Positions 24,614 through 34,016 of a DNA stretch of 64,000 nucleotides are shown here, piece after piece; position 1 is the stretch's first letter; each line of letters opens with the position of its first letter. The notes under the pieces are model-generated. The model was not told the origin of the DNA, did no database searches, and saw only the letters and a list, made by a program, of their open reading frames with translations. The stretch comes from Mycobacterium sp. E2479 (GTDB lineage Bacteria; Actinomycetota; Actinomycetes; Mycobacteriales; Mycobacteriaceae). The stretch spans positions 1 through 64,000 of the forward strand of contig NZ_LZJR01000130.1 of the NCBI RefSeq assembly GCF_001667925.1. The letters are read 5' to 3'. Both the position numbers and the translations under genes were made by a program.

Positions 24614-26104
24614 TCAGATTTCCACGTCCTTGTCGTAGTAGACGCGATCCTCACGCCAACCGCCTGTGCCCATGCCGATCCCGGCATAGTCCTCGACGAA
24701 TTCGATCTGGTTGATCCACTTGGCCATTTTGAAACCGACCTGGGTTTCCACCCGTAGGCGCAGGGGCGCACCGTGCTTGATGGGCAGCGGTGCGCCATTC
24801 ATCTCGTAAGCGAGCAGAGTCTGCGGCTTGTCGGCGAACTCGAGGTCGAGCACCTCATAGAACTGACCTCCGCCATGTGACGCCGGCTCGTCGGTGCTGT
24901 TGTCCTGCATGGTCAAAAAGCAGATGTAGCGCGCTTGTGGCAGCGGTCGCACCAAGTCCACGAGCTGACTCAAATGAACTCCGGTCCATTCGCCGATGCT
25001 GGTCCAGCCCTGAACGCAATTGTGCAGCACACATTGCGTTTCGGACTCGGCCAGCGCGCGCAGCGCACTGAGATCCAGGGTCACCGGGTTCTCCACCAAC
25101 CCGCCGACCCGCAGCCGCCAGTCCACGAAATTGTGCACCGCCATCACTTTGTATTCCGTGCTGGTGGGCGGCTTTCCGTTGATCCGGTGCTGCTTGGAGA
25201 TCTTGTGCGCCGGATAGTTCTGCCGTGAATTCAGCGGGCGCAGCAACAGCAGGCGAACCGCGGTGACAACCGCGCCCAGCACGCGCTGTACCGACCGTGG
25301 GTTGCGAAGACTCCAGATCGTCGCCGCGACATGGACGGCGACGATCGCCGTAATGATCAGCAGGGAGATGGCCGTCGCCCAATACGTATTGCGGACCGCG
25401 CCGAAAATCATCGACGCGGTGAGCCTGCCCCAACCCCAGAAGAAAATCATCGACAGGTGAATCACGATGAAGACCAGGAAGACGAGTAGGCCGAAGAAGT
25501 GCAGGCTTCGGGCCCATTGGCGACCGCCCCACATTTGGACGTACCACGGGAACCGTGCCTCGATGGCCGGAGACTGCGCGGCGCCGGTCAGGATCTGAAA
25601 CGGTGCAAGGACAAAGATGACGCCGGCGTAGGTCAGCTTCTGAATGGCGTCCAACGGCTCACCGGGCAACACCGGCGGCAAATTGAACGTCAGGTAGGTA
25701 ACGATGTCGTCCCATGCTTCGGGAAAGATCGACCATGAGGCGGGCCAGTAGCGATGCCATTGCCCGGTTGCGAACAGCAAGATGTAGTAAGACAGCCCCA
25801 GCAGAATCCAGCCGATGACCACGAAGAAGTGCCAGTGGCGCCCCACTCCGAGCTGCGCGCGGCCGGGCAGCGAGATGAACGGGCTGTAGTCCTCTTCCTC
25901 GTCGAGGGTGTCGTAGATCTTGTCGCGTGGCATCACCTTTCGGGTGAATCGTGCCCATTCCGAGCCCGGCCTGCTGTCGTCGTGCCAGTACAACTTCGGG
26001 TGGGTGGCCAGAATCTCGAGACCACTTCGCAGGATCAGGGTCACGAACAGAACGTTCAGCCAATGATCGATGCGCAGCCATACCGGATAGTCCAACGTCG
26101 TCAT
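24614..26104 (-). CDS. Membrane cytochrome b561-like domain fused to sulfite-oxidase-type molybdopterin domain
   Basis: This is a 496-residue fusion. Residues 1-300 form a cytochrome b561-like membrane domain with about five hydrophobic segments (for example HWHFFVVIGWILLGLSYYIL and LVFLVFIVIHLSMIFFWGW) and histidines in WLRIDHWLN, GRHWHFF and FIVIHLS for heme b. Residues 320-490 match the oxidoreductase molybdopterin domain: NFVDWRLRVGGLVENPVTL, CVLHNCVQGWTSIGEWTGV (candidate Mo-ligand Cys) and GAPLRLRVETQVGFKMAKW. Usually these are separate subunits (YedY/YedZ or Sor types). The acceptor and substrate are unknown. Confidence 0.85.
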   Translation of the reverse strand: MTTLDYPVWLRIDHWLNVLFVTLILRSGLEILATHPKLYWHDDSRPGSEWARFTRKVMPRDKIYDTLDEEEDYSPFISLPGRAQLGVGRHWHFFVVIGWILLGLSYYILLFATGQWHRYWPASWSIFPEAWDDIVTYLTFNLPPVLPGEPLDAIQKLTYAGVIFVLAPFQILTGAAQSPAIEARFPWYVQMWGGRQWARSLHFFGLLVFLVFIVIHLSMIFFWGWGRLTASMIFGAVRNTYWATAISLLIITAIVAVHVAATIWSLRNPRSVQRVLGAVVTAVRLLLLRPLNSRQNYPAHKISKQHRINGKPPTSTEYKVMAVHNFVDWRLRVGGLVENPVTLDLSALRALAESETQCVLHNCVQGWTSIGEWTGVHLSQLVDLVRPLPQARYICFLTMQDNSTDEPASHGGGQFYEVLDLEFADKPQTLLAYEMNGAPLPIKHGAPLRLRVETQVGFKMAKWINQIEFVEDYAGIGMGTGGWREDRVYYDKDVEI

Positions 26105-26116
26105 GTCCCAGCCCTG

Positions 26117-26617
26117 TCAGTCGTACCACTGCCGGCGTCGCGGGTAGGCCACGTTGATGCCCGACAGCACGGTCGTGTGCACGGCGATAAACCCTGCCGC
26201 ACAAGCCATCCCCAATGTTCCGGGTGCGAAGTCCCATCGGCCGGTCACCGTGGCGAGCCCCGGCAGGCTGACCCAGCGGGTGATCAGATACACGCTGAGA
26301 AACGCCAAGCAGACCAAGCTGCCGAGATACCAACCGGCCTGGGGCACAGCGGCTCTGATGCCGACCACCGTGGCACTCGCCGCGGTCAGGCACGCCAATG
26401 CCAGCGCCAACACGTAGGCGACGAAATATCCGGGCACGTCCGGCTCTTTGATCAGCACGTAAACGTGCACCGCGACCAGACCGGTCAGTAACGCCCCGCC
26501 CAGCGCGGTCACCGTCCGGGGCAGGTTGAACGCCACCCAGCCGTTCAGGGTAAGCACCCGTGACGATAGGAGACGCCGCCAAAGCGCCGTCGTACGTCGC
26601 GCCACGAGATTGGCCAC
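26117..26617 (-). CDS. Four-helix integral membrane protein
   Basis: This 166-residue protein has about four hydrophobic segments, near residues 36-56, 64-87, 95-116 and 133-152, after a basic N-terminus (ANLVARRTTALWRRLL). It ends 12 bases before the cytochrome b561-molybdopterin gene starts, so it is the first gene of that operon and probably a membrane subunit or anchor. No heme-ligand pattern is compelling, though His47 and His145 lie in membrane segments. No family is recognised. Confidence 0.72.
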   Translation of the reverse strand: MANLVARRTTALWRRLLSSRVLTLNGWVAFNLPRTVTALGGALLTGLVAVHVYVLIKEPDVPGYFVAYVLALALACLTAASATVVGIRAAVPQAGWYLGSLVCLAFLSVYLITRWVSLPGLATVTGRWDFAPGTLGMACAAGFIAVHTTVLSGINVAYPRRRQWYD

Positions 26618-26876
26618 GACTGCGAGATACCCGCCCTATCCGGCCACAAACGGCCTGCGCGCGCTTTGACAGGTCGTCGATTTTCGCAGCCGTCAATTCA
26701 TTTGCCACCTAATTCGCCGGCACCCCGCAGGCAGCTATCAAACCGGTGCAATACGCATGCAACAACCATTGCTAATCTGAATAACTGCGTGTCCGAATAG
26801 GTCAGCCATTTGACCCGGTTTTCTACTCGGCCCAGCTTTGCGGGGCTGCCCGGAAGCCGCTAGGAGGAACGGCCAG
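26618..26876. other. Divergent promoter region, no gene seen
   Basis: A 259-base gap separates the membrane-protein operon (minus) from the SpoIIE-type gene (plus). It is relatively AT-rich around 26700-26800. I see no strong inverted repeat and no coding frame with a ribosome site, so it likely holds the two promoters. Confidence 0.5.
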
Positions 26877-28844
26877 ATGGTGGCCGAAAACGACTGGGAC
26901 AGAACCGTCGGTGCGGCAGGCGACGTACGCCGCGTCTTCGAGAATGTTCCCGCGCTGTTGGTCGGACTCGAGGGGCCCGACCACCGATTTGTCGCGGTCA
27001 ATGCGGCTTACCGCGCGCTCGGCCCGCCGATCGACCCAATTGGGCTACTTGCACGCGAGGTTTATCCCGAGCTGGAGAGCCAACAAATTTTTCAGATGTT
27101 CGACCGGGTGTACCAAACGGGTGAGCCGCAATCGGGTTCCGAATGGCGGGTGCAGGCAGACTTCGAAGGCGCGGGCCGCGCGCAGGAGCGCTTCTTCGAC
27201 TTCATCGTCACACCGCGACGAGCAGAGGACGGCTCGGTCGAGGGCGTACAGCTGGCCTTCGTCGACGTCACCAGCCGGGTGCAGATGCGGATCGCCGCCG
27301 AGGCACGTCTCGAGGAGCTGTCCGAGCGGTATCGCAACGTCCGCGATTCCGCCACCATCATGCAGCAGGCGCTATTGGCGCCGTCGGTGCCGATCGTTCC
27401 CGGCGCGGACGTGAGCGCGCAGTACCTCGTCGCCGCCGACGACACCGCGGCCGGCGGCGACTGGTTTGACGCGATACCCCTCGGGGACCGGCTGGTGCTC
27501 GCCGTCGGGGACGTGGTCGGCCACGGCGTCAAAGCGGCGGCGGCGATGTCTCAGCTGCGGACCGCGCTGCGGATGCAGGTCCTGTCGGGATATCCCATCG
27601 CCGAAGCGCTCGAAGCGGTCGATCGATTCCGCAAGCACGTCCCCGGTTCGAACATGGCCACGATCTGCGTCGCTTCACTCGACTTCGACACCGGAGAATT
27701 CCGCTATTGCACCGCAGGACACCCGCCGCCCCTGCTGGTGGCCGCGGACGCCACCGCCCGCTATCTCGAGCCTTCCGGGGCGGGCCCGCTGGGCAGCGGC
27801 ACCGGCTTTCCGATACGCGCCGAATTCCTTGACGTGGGCGACTCGATCCTGCTGTACACCGACGGCCTGATCGAGAGGCCCGGCCGGCCACTGGGCGCCA
27901 GCACCGCCGAATTCGCCGAACTGACCGCAAATATCGTCGGCGGCCAGCGCGGCTTCGTCATCGAGTCGGCGGTACGGCCGATCGACCGGATCTGCTCGGA
28001 GACGCTGGAATTTCTGCTGCGCCCCACGGGCTACAGCGACGACGTGACACTCCTTGCGGCGCAACGCCGGACCCCACCCGCGCCGCTGCACCTGACACTG
28101 GATGCGACCATCCGGGCCGCACGTACGGTTCGATCCCGCCTGAGGCAATGGCTGTCGGAGATCGGGGCCGATAGCGACGACATCTCCGATGTGGTGCACG
28201 CCGTATCGGAGTTCGTCGAGAATGCGGTCGAGCACGGTTATGGCACAGAGGTTCCCGACGGCGTTGTCGTCGAGGCGAAGCTGTCCGGCGATGGCAACCT
28301 GCACGCCTCGGTGACCGACCATGGACGGTGGAAGGATCACCGCGAGGGCGAGGCCGGCCGGGGACGCGGCCTCGCGATGGCCGAGGCGCTGGTGTCGGAG
28401 GCGCACGTCAGCCATGGAGCCGATGGGACGACCGCCAGCGTGACGCACCGACTCGCGCGGCCGGCGACTTTCGTCACATACGCGCCCGCCGTCCAGACGA
28501 CCCATCGGCGGTCAATCAATGCAGAATTCGTCTGCGAGGTCAGCGAACCGGGGCGCATCGTCGTCACGGGCGACGTCGACTCCAACACCGCGATCATCCT
28601 GGACCGTCAGATCGCAGTCGAAAGCCGTTCCGGTATCGCGCCTTTGACGGTCGATCTCAGCGCGGTCACCCACCTCGGGTCGGCGGGCCTCAGCGCGCTG
28701 GCCGCGGCGCGCGAGCGAGCGCACCGACAGGGCAGCGAGTACGTGCTGGTGGCGTCACCGGGAACCCCCGCACACCACGTCCTGTCGCTGGTGCAGCTCC
28801 CGGTGGTCAGCGGCCTCGTCGAGAACCTCGTTGCCGAGGGTTAG
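26877..28844 (+). CDS. PAS-SpoIIE phosphatase-HATPase-STAS sigma-factor regulator (Rv1364c-type)
   Basis: The protein has 655 residues from ATG 26877, with TAGGAGG upstream. Domains in order: PAS (about 15-150, VPALLVGLEGPDHRFVAVN), PP2C-type SpoIIE phosphatase (about 180-400, AAGGDWFDAIPL and YTDGLIERPG metal motifs), RsbW-like ATPase (about 415-545, EFVENAVEHGYG N-box and GRGLAMAEAL), and STAS (about 555-655, DLSAVTHLGSAGLSAL with the phosphorylatable Ser). This one-chain partner-switching module matches Rv1364c, a sigma-F regulator of M. tuberculosis. A CsbD gene with a possible sigma-F-like promoter lies at 56505. Confidence 0.93.
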   Translation: MVAENDWDRTVGAAGDVRRVFENVPALLVGLEGPDHRFVAVNAAYRALGPPIDPIGLLAREVYPELESQQIFQMFDRVYQTGEPQSGSEWRVQADFEGAGRAQERFFDFIVTPRRAEDGSVEGVQLAFVDVTSRVQMRIAAEARLEELSERYRNVRDSATIMQQALLAPSVPIVPGADVSAQYLVAADDTAAGGDWFDAIPLGDRLVLAVGDVVGHGVKAAAAMSQLRTALRMQVLSGYPIAEALEAVDRFRKHVPGSNMATICVASLDFDTGEFRYCTAGHPPPLLVAADATARYLEPSGAGPLGSGTGFPIRAEFLDVGDSILLYTDGLIERPGRPLGASTAEFAELTANIVGGQRGFVIESAVRPIDRICSETLEFLLRPTGYSDDVTLLAAQRRTPPAPLHLTLDATIRAARTVRSRLRQWLSEIGADSDDISDVVHAVSEFVENAVEHGYGTEVPDGVVVEAKLSGDGNLHASVTDHGRWKDHREGEAGRGRGLAMAEALVSEAHVSHGADGTTASVTHRLARPATFVTYAPAVQTTHRRSINAEFVCEVSEPGRIVVTGDVDSNTAIILDRQIAVESRSGIAPLTVDLSAVTHLGSAGLSALAAARERAHRQGSEYVLVASPGTPAHHVLSLVQLPVVSGLVENLVAEG

Positions 28845-30085
28845 GCACGGTCGGTCCGTTCGCCGTGCCGCACCTGGTTGAACGGCACCCCGCGATCGGC
28901 GGCGTATTCTCGCGGGAAGCCCAGCACCCGCTCGCCGATGACGTTGCGGGCCATCTCGGTGGTGCCGCCGCCGATGGCCACGGTCTGGCGGGATAGATAC
29001 CGCAGGCCCGTTTCGAGTCCGGTGCCCTGTTCCCCCACAACGCCGGCACTTCCGGCGATAGCCAGGGCCGTGTCGATGCCGGTGGTCGTGGCCTCGGAGT
29101 GGAACAGCCGGATGAGCGTCCCGGCGGCCGGCGGCAGCACACCGTCTCTGACGCTGCGATACACGTGTCCGATCAGCTGCTCGGCTACCGCACGGTGCAC
29201 CAGGGCGCGACCGGCCATCTCGAGCACGCGTTCGTTGTCGGCCTGCCCGGTCTTCTCCGCTAGCGCCACGTAGTCGACCGGAATCGCATTGCCGCCCTCG
29301 CTGCCGCTGCCGCTGGCGAACTCGGACCCCTGCCCCACCGCCCGACGTTCGTGATACAGCTGCCGGGATGCCACCGCCCAGCCGCCGTCGACCTCGCCGA
29401 CGACGGCGTCATCCCCGACGTCGACATCGTCGAGGAACTCCTCGCAGAACTCGGTCGAACCGGTCAGCATCGTGATCCGCCGCAATGTGATTCCGGGATG
29501 GGCGATGGGCACTAGGAACATCGTCAGACCCTCGTGCTTGGGCGCGTCCCAGTTGGTGCGGGCCAGACATAGGCCGTAATCGGCGGCGAACGCGCTCGTG
29601 CTCCAGGTCTTGGCGCCGTTGATGATCCAACGGTCACCACGCCGCTCCGCCCGGGTGAGGACGCCCGCCAGGTCCGATCCACCGCTGGGTTCACTCAGCA
29701 GCTGGACCAGCACCTCCTCGCCGCGTAGCGCGGCGGCGATGTGCTTCTTCTTCTGCTCTTCGCTGCCGGTGTCGAGCAGTGTGGCGCAGCAGATCGTGAA
29801 CGTAGGGATGTTGAGAATCAACGGCATCTCGTATGTGAGGGATTCGGCGTCGAATGCCTGCTGGTATTCGTAGTCCAGCCCGAGGCCGCCGTATTCGCGG
29901 GGAAAGCAGATGCCGGCGAATCCGCCGTCGTATAACCGCTTTTGCAGTTTCCTGGCCCGCAGCCACGATCGCTCCTCATCGCGCGGGGCGGCGGGCGGTG
30001 CCTCGCTGTCGATGGCCGGCATGTTGTCGGCCAGCCATGCCCTGGCCCGGGCGGCGAACTGCGCAACGGACTCGGTCGACGTCAT
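28841..30085 (-). CDS. Acyl-CoA dehydrogenase, large-subunit type
   Basis: The protein has 414 residues from ATG 30085 (MTSTESVAQFAARARAWL), 10 bases after the previous stop. LLSEPSGGSDLAGVLTRAER and NGAKTWSTSAFAADYGLCLA are the flavin/substrate loops, and the C-terminal GGGTTEMARNVIGERVLGFP is the large-subunit signature. It probably pairs with the small subunit encoded upstream at 30096. Its stop overlaps the end of the convergent sigma-regulator gene by 4 bases. Confidence 0.9.
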   Translation of the reverse strand: MTSTESVAQFAARARAWLADNMPAIDSEAPPAAPRDEERSWLRARKLQKRLYDGGFAGICFPREYGGLGLDYEYQQAFDAESLTYEMPLILNIPTFTICCATLLDTGSEEQKKKHIAAALRGEEVLVQLLSEPSGGSDLAGVLTRAERRGDRWIINGAKTWSTSAFAADYGLCLARTNWDAPKHEGLTMFLVPIAHPGITLRRITMLTGSTEFCEEFLDDVDVGDDAVVGEVDGGWAVASRQLYHERRAVGQGSEFASGSGSEGGNAIPVDYVALAEKTGQADNERVLEMAGRALVHRAVAEQLIGHVYRSVRDGVLPPAAGTLIRLFHSEATTTGIDTALAIAGSAGVVGEQGTGLETGLRYLSRQTVAIGGGTTEMARNVIGERVLGFPREYAADRGVPFNQVRHGERTDRA

Positions 30086-30095
30086 CGGTTCTTGG

Positions 30096-31247
30096 TCATT
30101 TCGCGGAGCGACCCGCCTTCTCGAACTCGTATACCCGCAGATTATGTTCCTCTGGAGTGCCAAACATGTTGCGGTATAAGGTGATCCGTCGGAGATAGAG
30201 GTGCAGGTCGTGTTCCCAGGTGACGCCGATGCCACCGTGCATCTGCACGCACCCGTGCACGATCTGACCCGCCATCTCGCCCACGTAGGACTTGGCGATG
30301 CTGGCTGACAACTTCGCTTCCGGCGCGCGGGCGGCCACGGCGGCGACCGCCACCGACGTGGTGGCGCGGCAGGCTTCCAGCCAGAGCTTCATGTCGGCGA
30401 ATTTGTGTTTGAGGGCCTGGTACGACGCCAACGGACGGCCGAAGGTGTGTCGGTCCAGCGCCCACTGCACGGTGAGGTCGAATACGGTCTGCAGGGCACC
30501 GATCACTTCGGCGCATTGCAGCACCTGGGCGATCTGGCTTTGTCGATCGACGAGTGCAGCCGTCTCGTCGGCAGCTCCGACGGCCGCCGACCTTGGCACC
30601 ACGACACCGTCGAAGTACACCCGGGCGTACTGCTTGACCAGATCGACCGACTGCTGCGGCTCTATGCGGACCCCCGGCGTGTCCGTCGGAACAAGAAACT
30701 GGCAAATCTCGGCGGGATCGGTGCCGCTGCGCGCCACTACCAGCAGCGCCGCGCTCTGGGCGCCCGCTTCGACGCGGTCTTTGACACCGTCGATGCGGTA
30801 GCCGACGTCGGTTTGGGTGGCCGTGACCGATGGCTGCAGCGGTGCCCAACCCTTGCCCGGCTCATAGACCGCCCATGACGCCACCTTTTCGCCCGATATC
30901 AGCGCCTCGATGGCTTCGGCGTGCTCGTCGGAGTTTGCGCACTCGACAAGTCCGGCCAGCACGGTGCTGACCGGGTACAGCGGTCCGGGCGCGACTGTCT
31001 TGCCGAGTTGTTCGGCGACCATCGCCAGATCGGCGAAGCCGTTCTCCGAAACGCTTCCGCCGCCCAACTCCTCCGGCACGAGCAGACCCGTCCAGCCGAG
31101 CTCCGCCGCGCGTTGCCACCACGCGGGGTCGAATGACTTACCTGCGGCGTGCAGCTCCCGAACTCGGCGCAGCGGCGCTTCCTTTTCCAGGAACGCTTGG
31201 GTGGTCGACGTGAAGAGAATTTTTTCCGGAGAGTCGAGGGTGGTCAT
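30096..31247 (-). CDS. Acyl-CoA dehydrogenase, small-subunit type
   Basis: The protein has 383 residues from ATG 31247 (AAGAAGGAT about 14 bases upstream); a longer frame to 31370 lacks a ribosome site and would reach the operator. The C-terminal HGGIGVTWEHDLHLYLRR replaces the G-G-T-x-E-x-x-R-N loop, as in the 12498 product. LDRHTFGRPLASYQALKHKFADM is the dimer-interface helix. It forms an operon with the large subunit at 28841. The 19-bp palindrome of the proposed TetR regulon lies 124 bases upstream. Confidence 0.9.
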   Translation of the reverse strand: MTTLDSPEKILFTSTTQAFLEKEAPLRRVRELHAAGKSFDPAWWQRAAELGWTGLLVPEELGGGSVSENGFADLAMVAEQLGKTVAPGPLYPVSTVLAGLVECANSDEHAEAIEALISGEKVASWAVYEPGKGWAPLQPSVTATQTDVGYRIDGVKDRVEAGAQSAALLVVARSGTDPAEICQFLVPTDTPGVRIEPQQSVDLVKQYARVYFDGVVVPRSAAVGAADETAALVDRQSQIAQVLQCAEVIGALQTVFDLTVQWALDRHTFGRPLASYQALKHKFADMKLWLEACRATTSVAVAAVAARAPEAKLSASIAKSYVGEMAGQIVHGCVQMHGGIGVTWEHDLHLYLRRITLYRNMFGTPEEHNLRVYEFEKAGRSAK

Positions 31248-31370
31248 AGTGCCGAGGGGATCCTTCTTGACATTCGATCGCTGCGGCTGCAACGGAAACG
31301 GTTTGCGTATTTGATCATCCGCCCGATCGGTCCTCGGTTGGCTGGCGATTCTGATGTTAGCAACGTGCAA

Positions 31371-31389
31371 TACGGTAAGAGATACCGGA
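31371..31389. promoter_or_regulatory. Proposed 19-bp TetR-regulon operator, copy 1
   Basis: TACGGTAAGAGATACCGGA shows half sites TACGGTAAG and TCCGGTATC around a central A, fitting the pattern TACnGTAnn. It lies upstream of the FadE pair 31247-28841. Confidence 0.6.
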
Positions 31390-31468
31390 GTTCAGTCGGT
31401 AAAAACCGGGACGAGTCACGCGACCACGAGATACGACACACCGCCAGGGTCGCCGCAACGCGGTTGCG

Positions 31469-32464
31469 CTACATCGCGAACATGCGGCGCACCGCCTGCG
31501 CGTGCAACGCCCGATTCTCCTGTGAAACAACCCAATCGGGGACCATCGAGTCGAAGCCGTTGAAGGTCGCGGCGATCACGTGCAATTCGGTGTGCACGTA
31601 GGCGTGCAAGAGCCGGTTGGCATAGTCGATGGCCTCGTCGCGGCACGGATCGATCTCGGAGCAGCTGATGAATGTGGGCGGCAGGCCTTCGAGGTTGGCC
31701 CGGTGCGCGGGGACGTGCTGGCCGTTGGCGCTGGCGTGGCCCAGGTAGTGGCTCCATGCCCGGCTCACGGCCGGGCCGTTCAGACCGGGGGTTCGCTGGA
31801 ATTCGCGGCGTGACGGCGTGGCATCCGAATCGAGCATCGGCTGGTGCAGGATCTGCATCAGGATCGCCGGCCCTTCCTGGTCGAACATGCGCTGGGTCAG
31901 ACCCGCGACCAGTGCCGCGCCGGCATCGCGGCCCATCACCGCGATGCGGCCGGCGTCGGCGTCCAGCTCCGCGCTGTTCTCGACGGCGTAACGGAAGGCC
32001 GCCTCGACATCGTCGAGCGCGGCCGGGCACGGATTTTCGGGGGCCAGCCGGTAATCGACCGAAACCACCAGGCAATCGCCGTCACGCGCCAGCTCCACGC
32101 AGTGCGCATGGTCGGTTTCCAGGTTCCCGGTAACGAATCCGCCGCCGTGGGCATACAGCACCAGCGGCGCGGAGGATTCGGTGCGCCCGCGATACAGACG
32201 CAGGCCCAGCCGCTGACCGTCCGGACCGGTGATGGATCGCGATTCGATCCAGACCCCAGTGGTATCGGCGGCCGCGGCGCGCTGCGCGGCCAGCAGATTG
32301 GCGTGTTCCCGCTCGGCCGGCAGCGTCTCGGCGCGGAATTCGAAGGCGCCCAACTTTACGGCGGCATCGCGCAACACCGGATCGATGCGGCTAAGGCCGT
32401 GCGGCCGGGCCAAATTGGTCTGGGTCATATCAACTCGTTTTTCGGGCTCGTCGTGCTGGCTCAT
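31469..32464 (-). CDS. HSL/LipH-like alpha/beta-hydrolase lacking catalytic Ser and His
   Basis: The protein has 331 residues from ATG 32464; ATG 32428 is an alternative. The hormone-sensitive-lipase fold is clear: YAHGGGFVTG oxyanion motif, VSVDYRLAPENPCPAALDDV, and EIDPCRDEAIDYA with the catalytic-acid Asp. The nucleophile elbow, normally G-D-S-A-G, reads GRDAGA with Asp in place of Ser, and the HGFD motif with the catalytic His reads NGFD. Two of three triad residues are gone while the fold is intact, so this is likely a non-hydrolytic binder or another activity. No clear operon partner. Confidence 0.82.
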   Translation of the reverse strand: MSQHDEPEKRVDMTQTNLARPHGLSRIDPVLRDAAVKLGAFEFRAETLPAEREHANLLAAQRAAAADTTGVWIESRSITGPDGQRLGLRLYRGRTESSAPLVLYAHGGGFVTGNLETDHAHCVELARDGDCLVVSVDYRLAPENPCPAALDDVEAAFRYAVENSAELDADAGRIAVMGRDAGAALVAGLTQRMFDQEGPAILMQILHQPMLDSDATPSRREFQRTPGLNGPAVSRAWSHYLGHASANGQHVPAHRANLEGLPPTFISCSEIDPCRDEAIDYANRLLHAYVHTELHVIAATFNGFDSMVPDWVVSQENRALHAQAVRRMFAM

Positions 32465-32544
32465 CGGCGGTCCCAGAAGGTGCGGCTTACCGGAAACCAC
32501 TTTCAAGGTAGACCTGCGCTTTTAGGTGCTGACACACACCGGGT

Positions 32545-32570
32545 GCCCGGCGTCGCGAAGCGCGCCGGGC
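32545..32570. promoter_or_regulatory. GC-rich stem in the 5' region of the P450 operon
   Basis: GCCCGGCG at 32545-32552 pairs with CGCCGGGC at 32563-32570 across a 10-base loop, in the 319-base gap between the esterase-like gene and the P450. It may act as terminator or barrier between the two divergent units. Confidence 0.4.
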
Positions 32571-32670
32571 GACCCGGAAGTTGCGGAGGAAACCGGCCCT
32601 ACGCAGGAGGTTTTCGGCAGAGCCGAGATGGCCGCGTTCGGCTCGGCCATCCAAGACATTGGGCTTCGTT

Positions 32671-32690
32671 GCTATCTATACTATGATAGC
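32671..32690. promoter_or_regulatory. Inverted repeat with TATACT -10-like box before P450 operon
   Basis: GCTATC, TATACTAT, GATAGC form a perfect 6-8-6 repeat. The loop contains TATACT, a good -10 match for a housekeeping promoter, so the repeat would overlap the promoter of the P450/alcohol dehydrogenase operon. It is immediately followed by AGCTATTT (32688-32695), the half site of the 9942-9972 repeat. Confidence 0.5.
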
Positions 32691-32783
32691 TATTTTCAGC
32701 TCGATCTAACCCGCCGTGGATCTCGCGGGCGCTCGCAATGCGGTCCGCGGAACGGCCTTATCGGTTGTTCAGGAGGAGCGCAG

Positions 32784-34016
32784 ATGACGCTCAGCGCCGA
32801 CCCGAGTGGTCAGCCTGTTGTACCCTCACTCGATTTCACCGGTGAGACCAGTCCCTACCCGTTCTTTGAACACATGCGGCACACCGACCCGGTGTGGCAC
32901 GGTTCGCTCAGCGATAACAGCCAATTGCCGGAAGAGCTGCGGCCCAGCGACGAGTGGGTGCTGTTCAATTACGACGGTGTAGCCCAGGCCTTTCGCGACG
33001 ACCGGATCTTCACGTCGGCCGCCTACGACAAGACGATCGGGCTGGTGATGGGACACACCATCCTGGCGATGGGCGGCAGGGAACACCACGACCACCGCAA
33101 CCTGGTGGCCAAGGCGTTCCGGGCGACCGCGCTGGAGCGCTGGGAACCGTCGGTCATCGGGCCGGTGTGCGATCAGCTGGTCGACGAAATCAAGGACGAT
33201 GGGTACGCCGATCTGGTGAAGGCGGTGACTTTCGAATTCCCCACGCGGATCATCTCGACGCTGCTCGGTCTGCCCGCCGAAGATCTGGATTTCTTCCGGC
33301 GGCAGTCCCTTGATCTGATCTCGATCCCGACGGACATCGTGGCGGGATTGAACGCCGCCGCGGAACTCTACGACTACTTCCTCAAACAGGTCGAGCAGCG
33401 CCGGCGCAAGCCCACCGATGACATCATCGGCGACCTCGTGGCCGCCGAGATCGACGGGGATAAGCTCACCGACGAGGCCATCATCGCCTTCCTGCGATTG
33501 CTGCTGCCGGCCGGACTGGAGACCACCTACCGCTCGTCGGGCAACCTTCTGTACCTGCTGCTGACCCACCCCGAGCAGTTGGCGATGGTCACCGAGGACC
33601 GGTCCTTGATCCCAATGGCGATCGAGGAAGGCCTCCGGTTCGAAACGCCACTGACCATGGTCACGCGCACCACGACCGAGGAGGTCGAGATCGGCGGTAA
33701 GACAATCCCGGCTGAGGCCCAGATCGACATGTGTATGGGCTCGGCCAATCGCGACGAGAGCCGCTGGACCGATCCCGAAAGGTTCGACATCGGCCGGCCG
33801 CGCCAATCCCACATCGCCTTCGCCGGCGGTATCCACATGTGCCTCGGCATGCACCTGGCCCGGCTGGAAACGCGGGTCATGCTGAACAGCCTGTTGGACC
33901 GCGTCGAACATCTCGCGTTCGCACCCGACGACGGAACCGGAGAGGAGTCCAGGATCGTCGGGCTCACCTTCCGATCGCCGAACAAGCTTCCGGTCACGTT
34001 CGTCCCCGCCGCATGA
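32784..34016 (+). CDS. Cytochrome P450
   Basis: The protein has 410 residues from ATG 32784, with AGGAGG about 7 bases upstream. It has the I-helix LPAGLETTYRSSG (A-G-x-E-T), K-helix EEGLRFETPL, and heme loop FAGGIHMCLGMHLARLE with Cys about 353. It is strikingly similar to the P450 at 45856 across the I-helix and flanks (LTDEAI...FLRLLLPAGLETTYRS), so the two are paralogs with probably related substrates. It overlaps the alcohol dehydrogenase gene by ATGA. Confidence 0.93.
   Translation: MTLSADPSGQPVVPSLDFTGETSPYPFFEHMRHTDPVWHGSLSDNSQLPEELRPSDEWVLFNYDGVAQAFRDDRIFTSAAYDKTIGLVMGHTILAMGGREHHDHRNLVAKAFRATALERWEPSVIGPVCDQLVDEIKDDGYADLVKAVTFEFPTRIISTLLGLPAEDLDFFRRQSLDLISIPTDIVAGLNAAAELYDYFLKQVEQRRRKPTDDIIGDLVAAEIDGDKLTDEAIIAFLRLLLPAGLETTYRSSGNLLYLLLTHPEQLAMVTEDRSLIPMAIEEGLRFETPLTMVTRTTTEEVEIGGKTIPAEAQIDMCMGSANRDESRWTDPERFDIGRPRQSHIAFAGGIHMCLGMHLARLETRVMLNSLLDRVEHLAFAPDDGTGEESRIVGLTFRSPNKLPVTFVPAA

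Noticed and set aside
30085..31370. N-terminal extensions of the two FadE frames at 30096 and 28841
   Set aside because: The extra residues do not match the family and lack ribosome sites; internal ATGs at 31247 and 30085 fit the family start.
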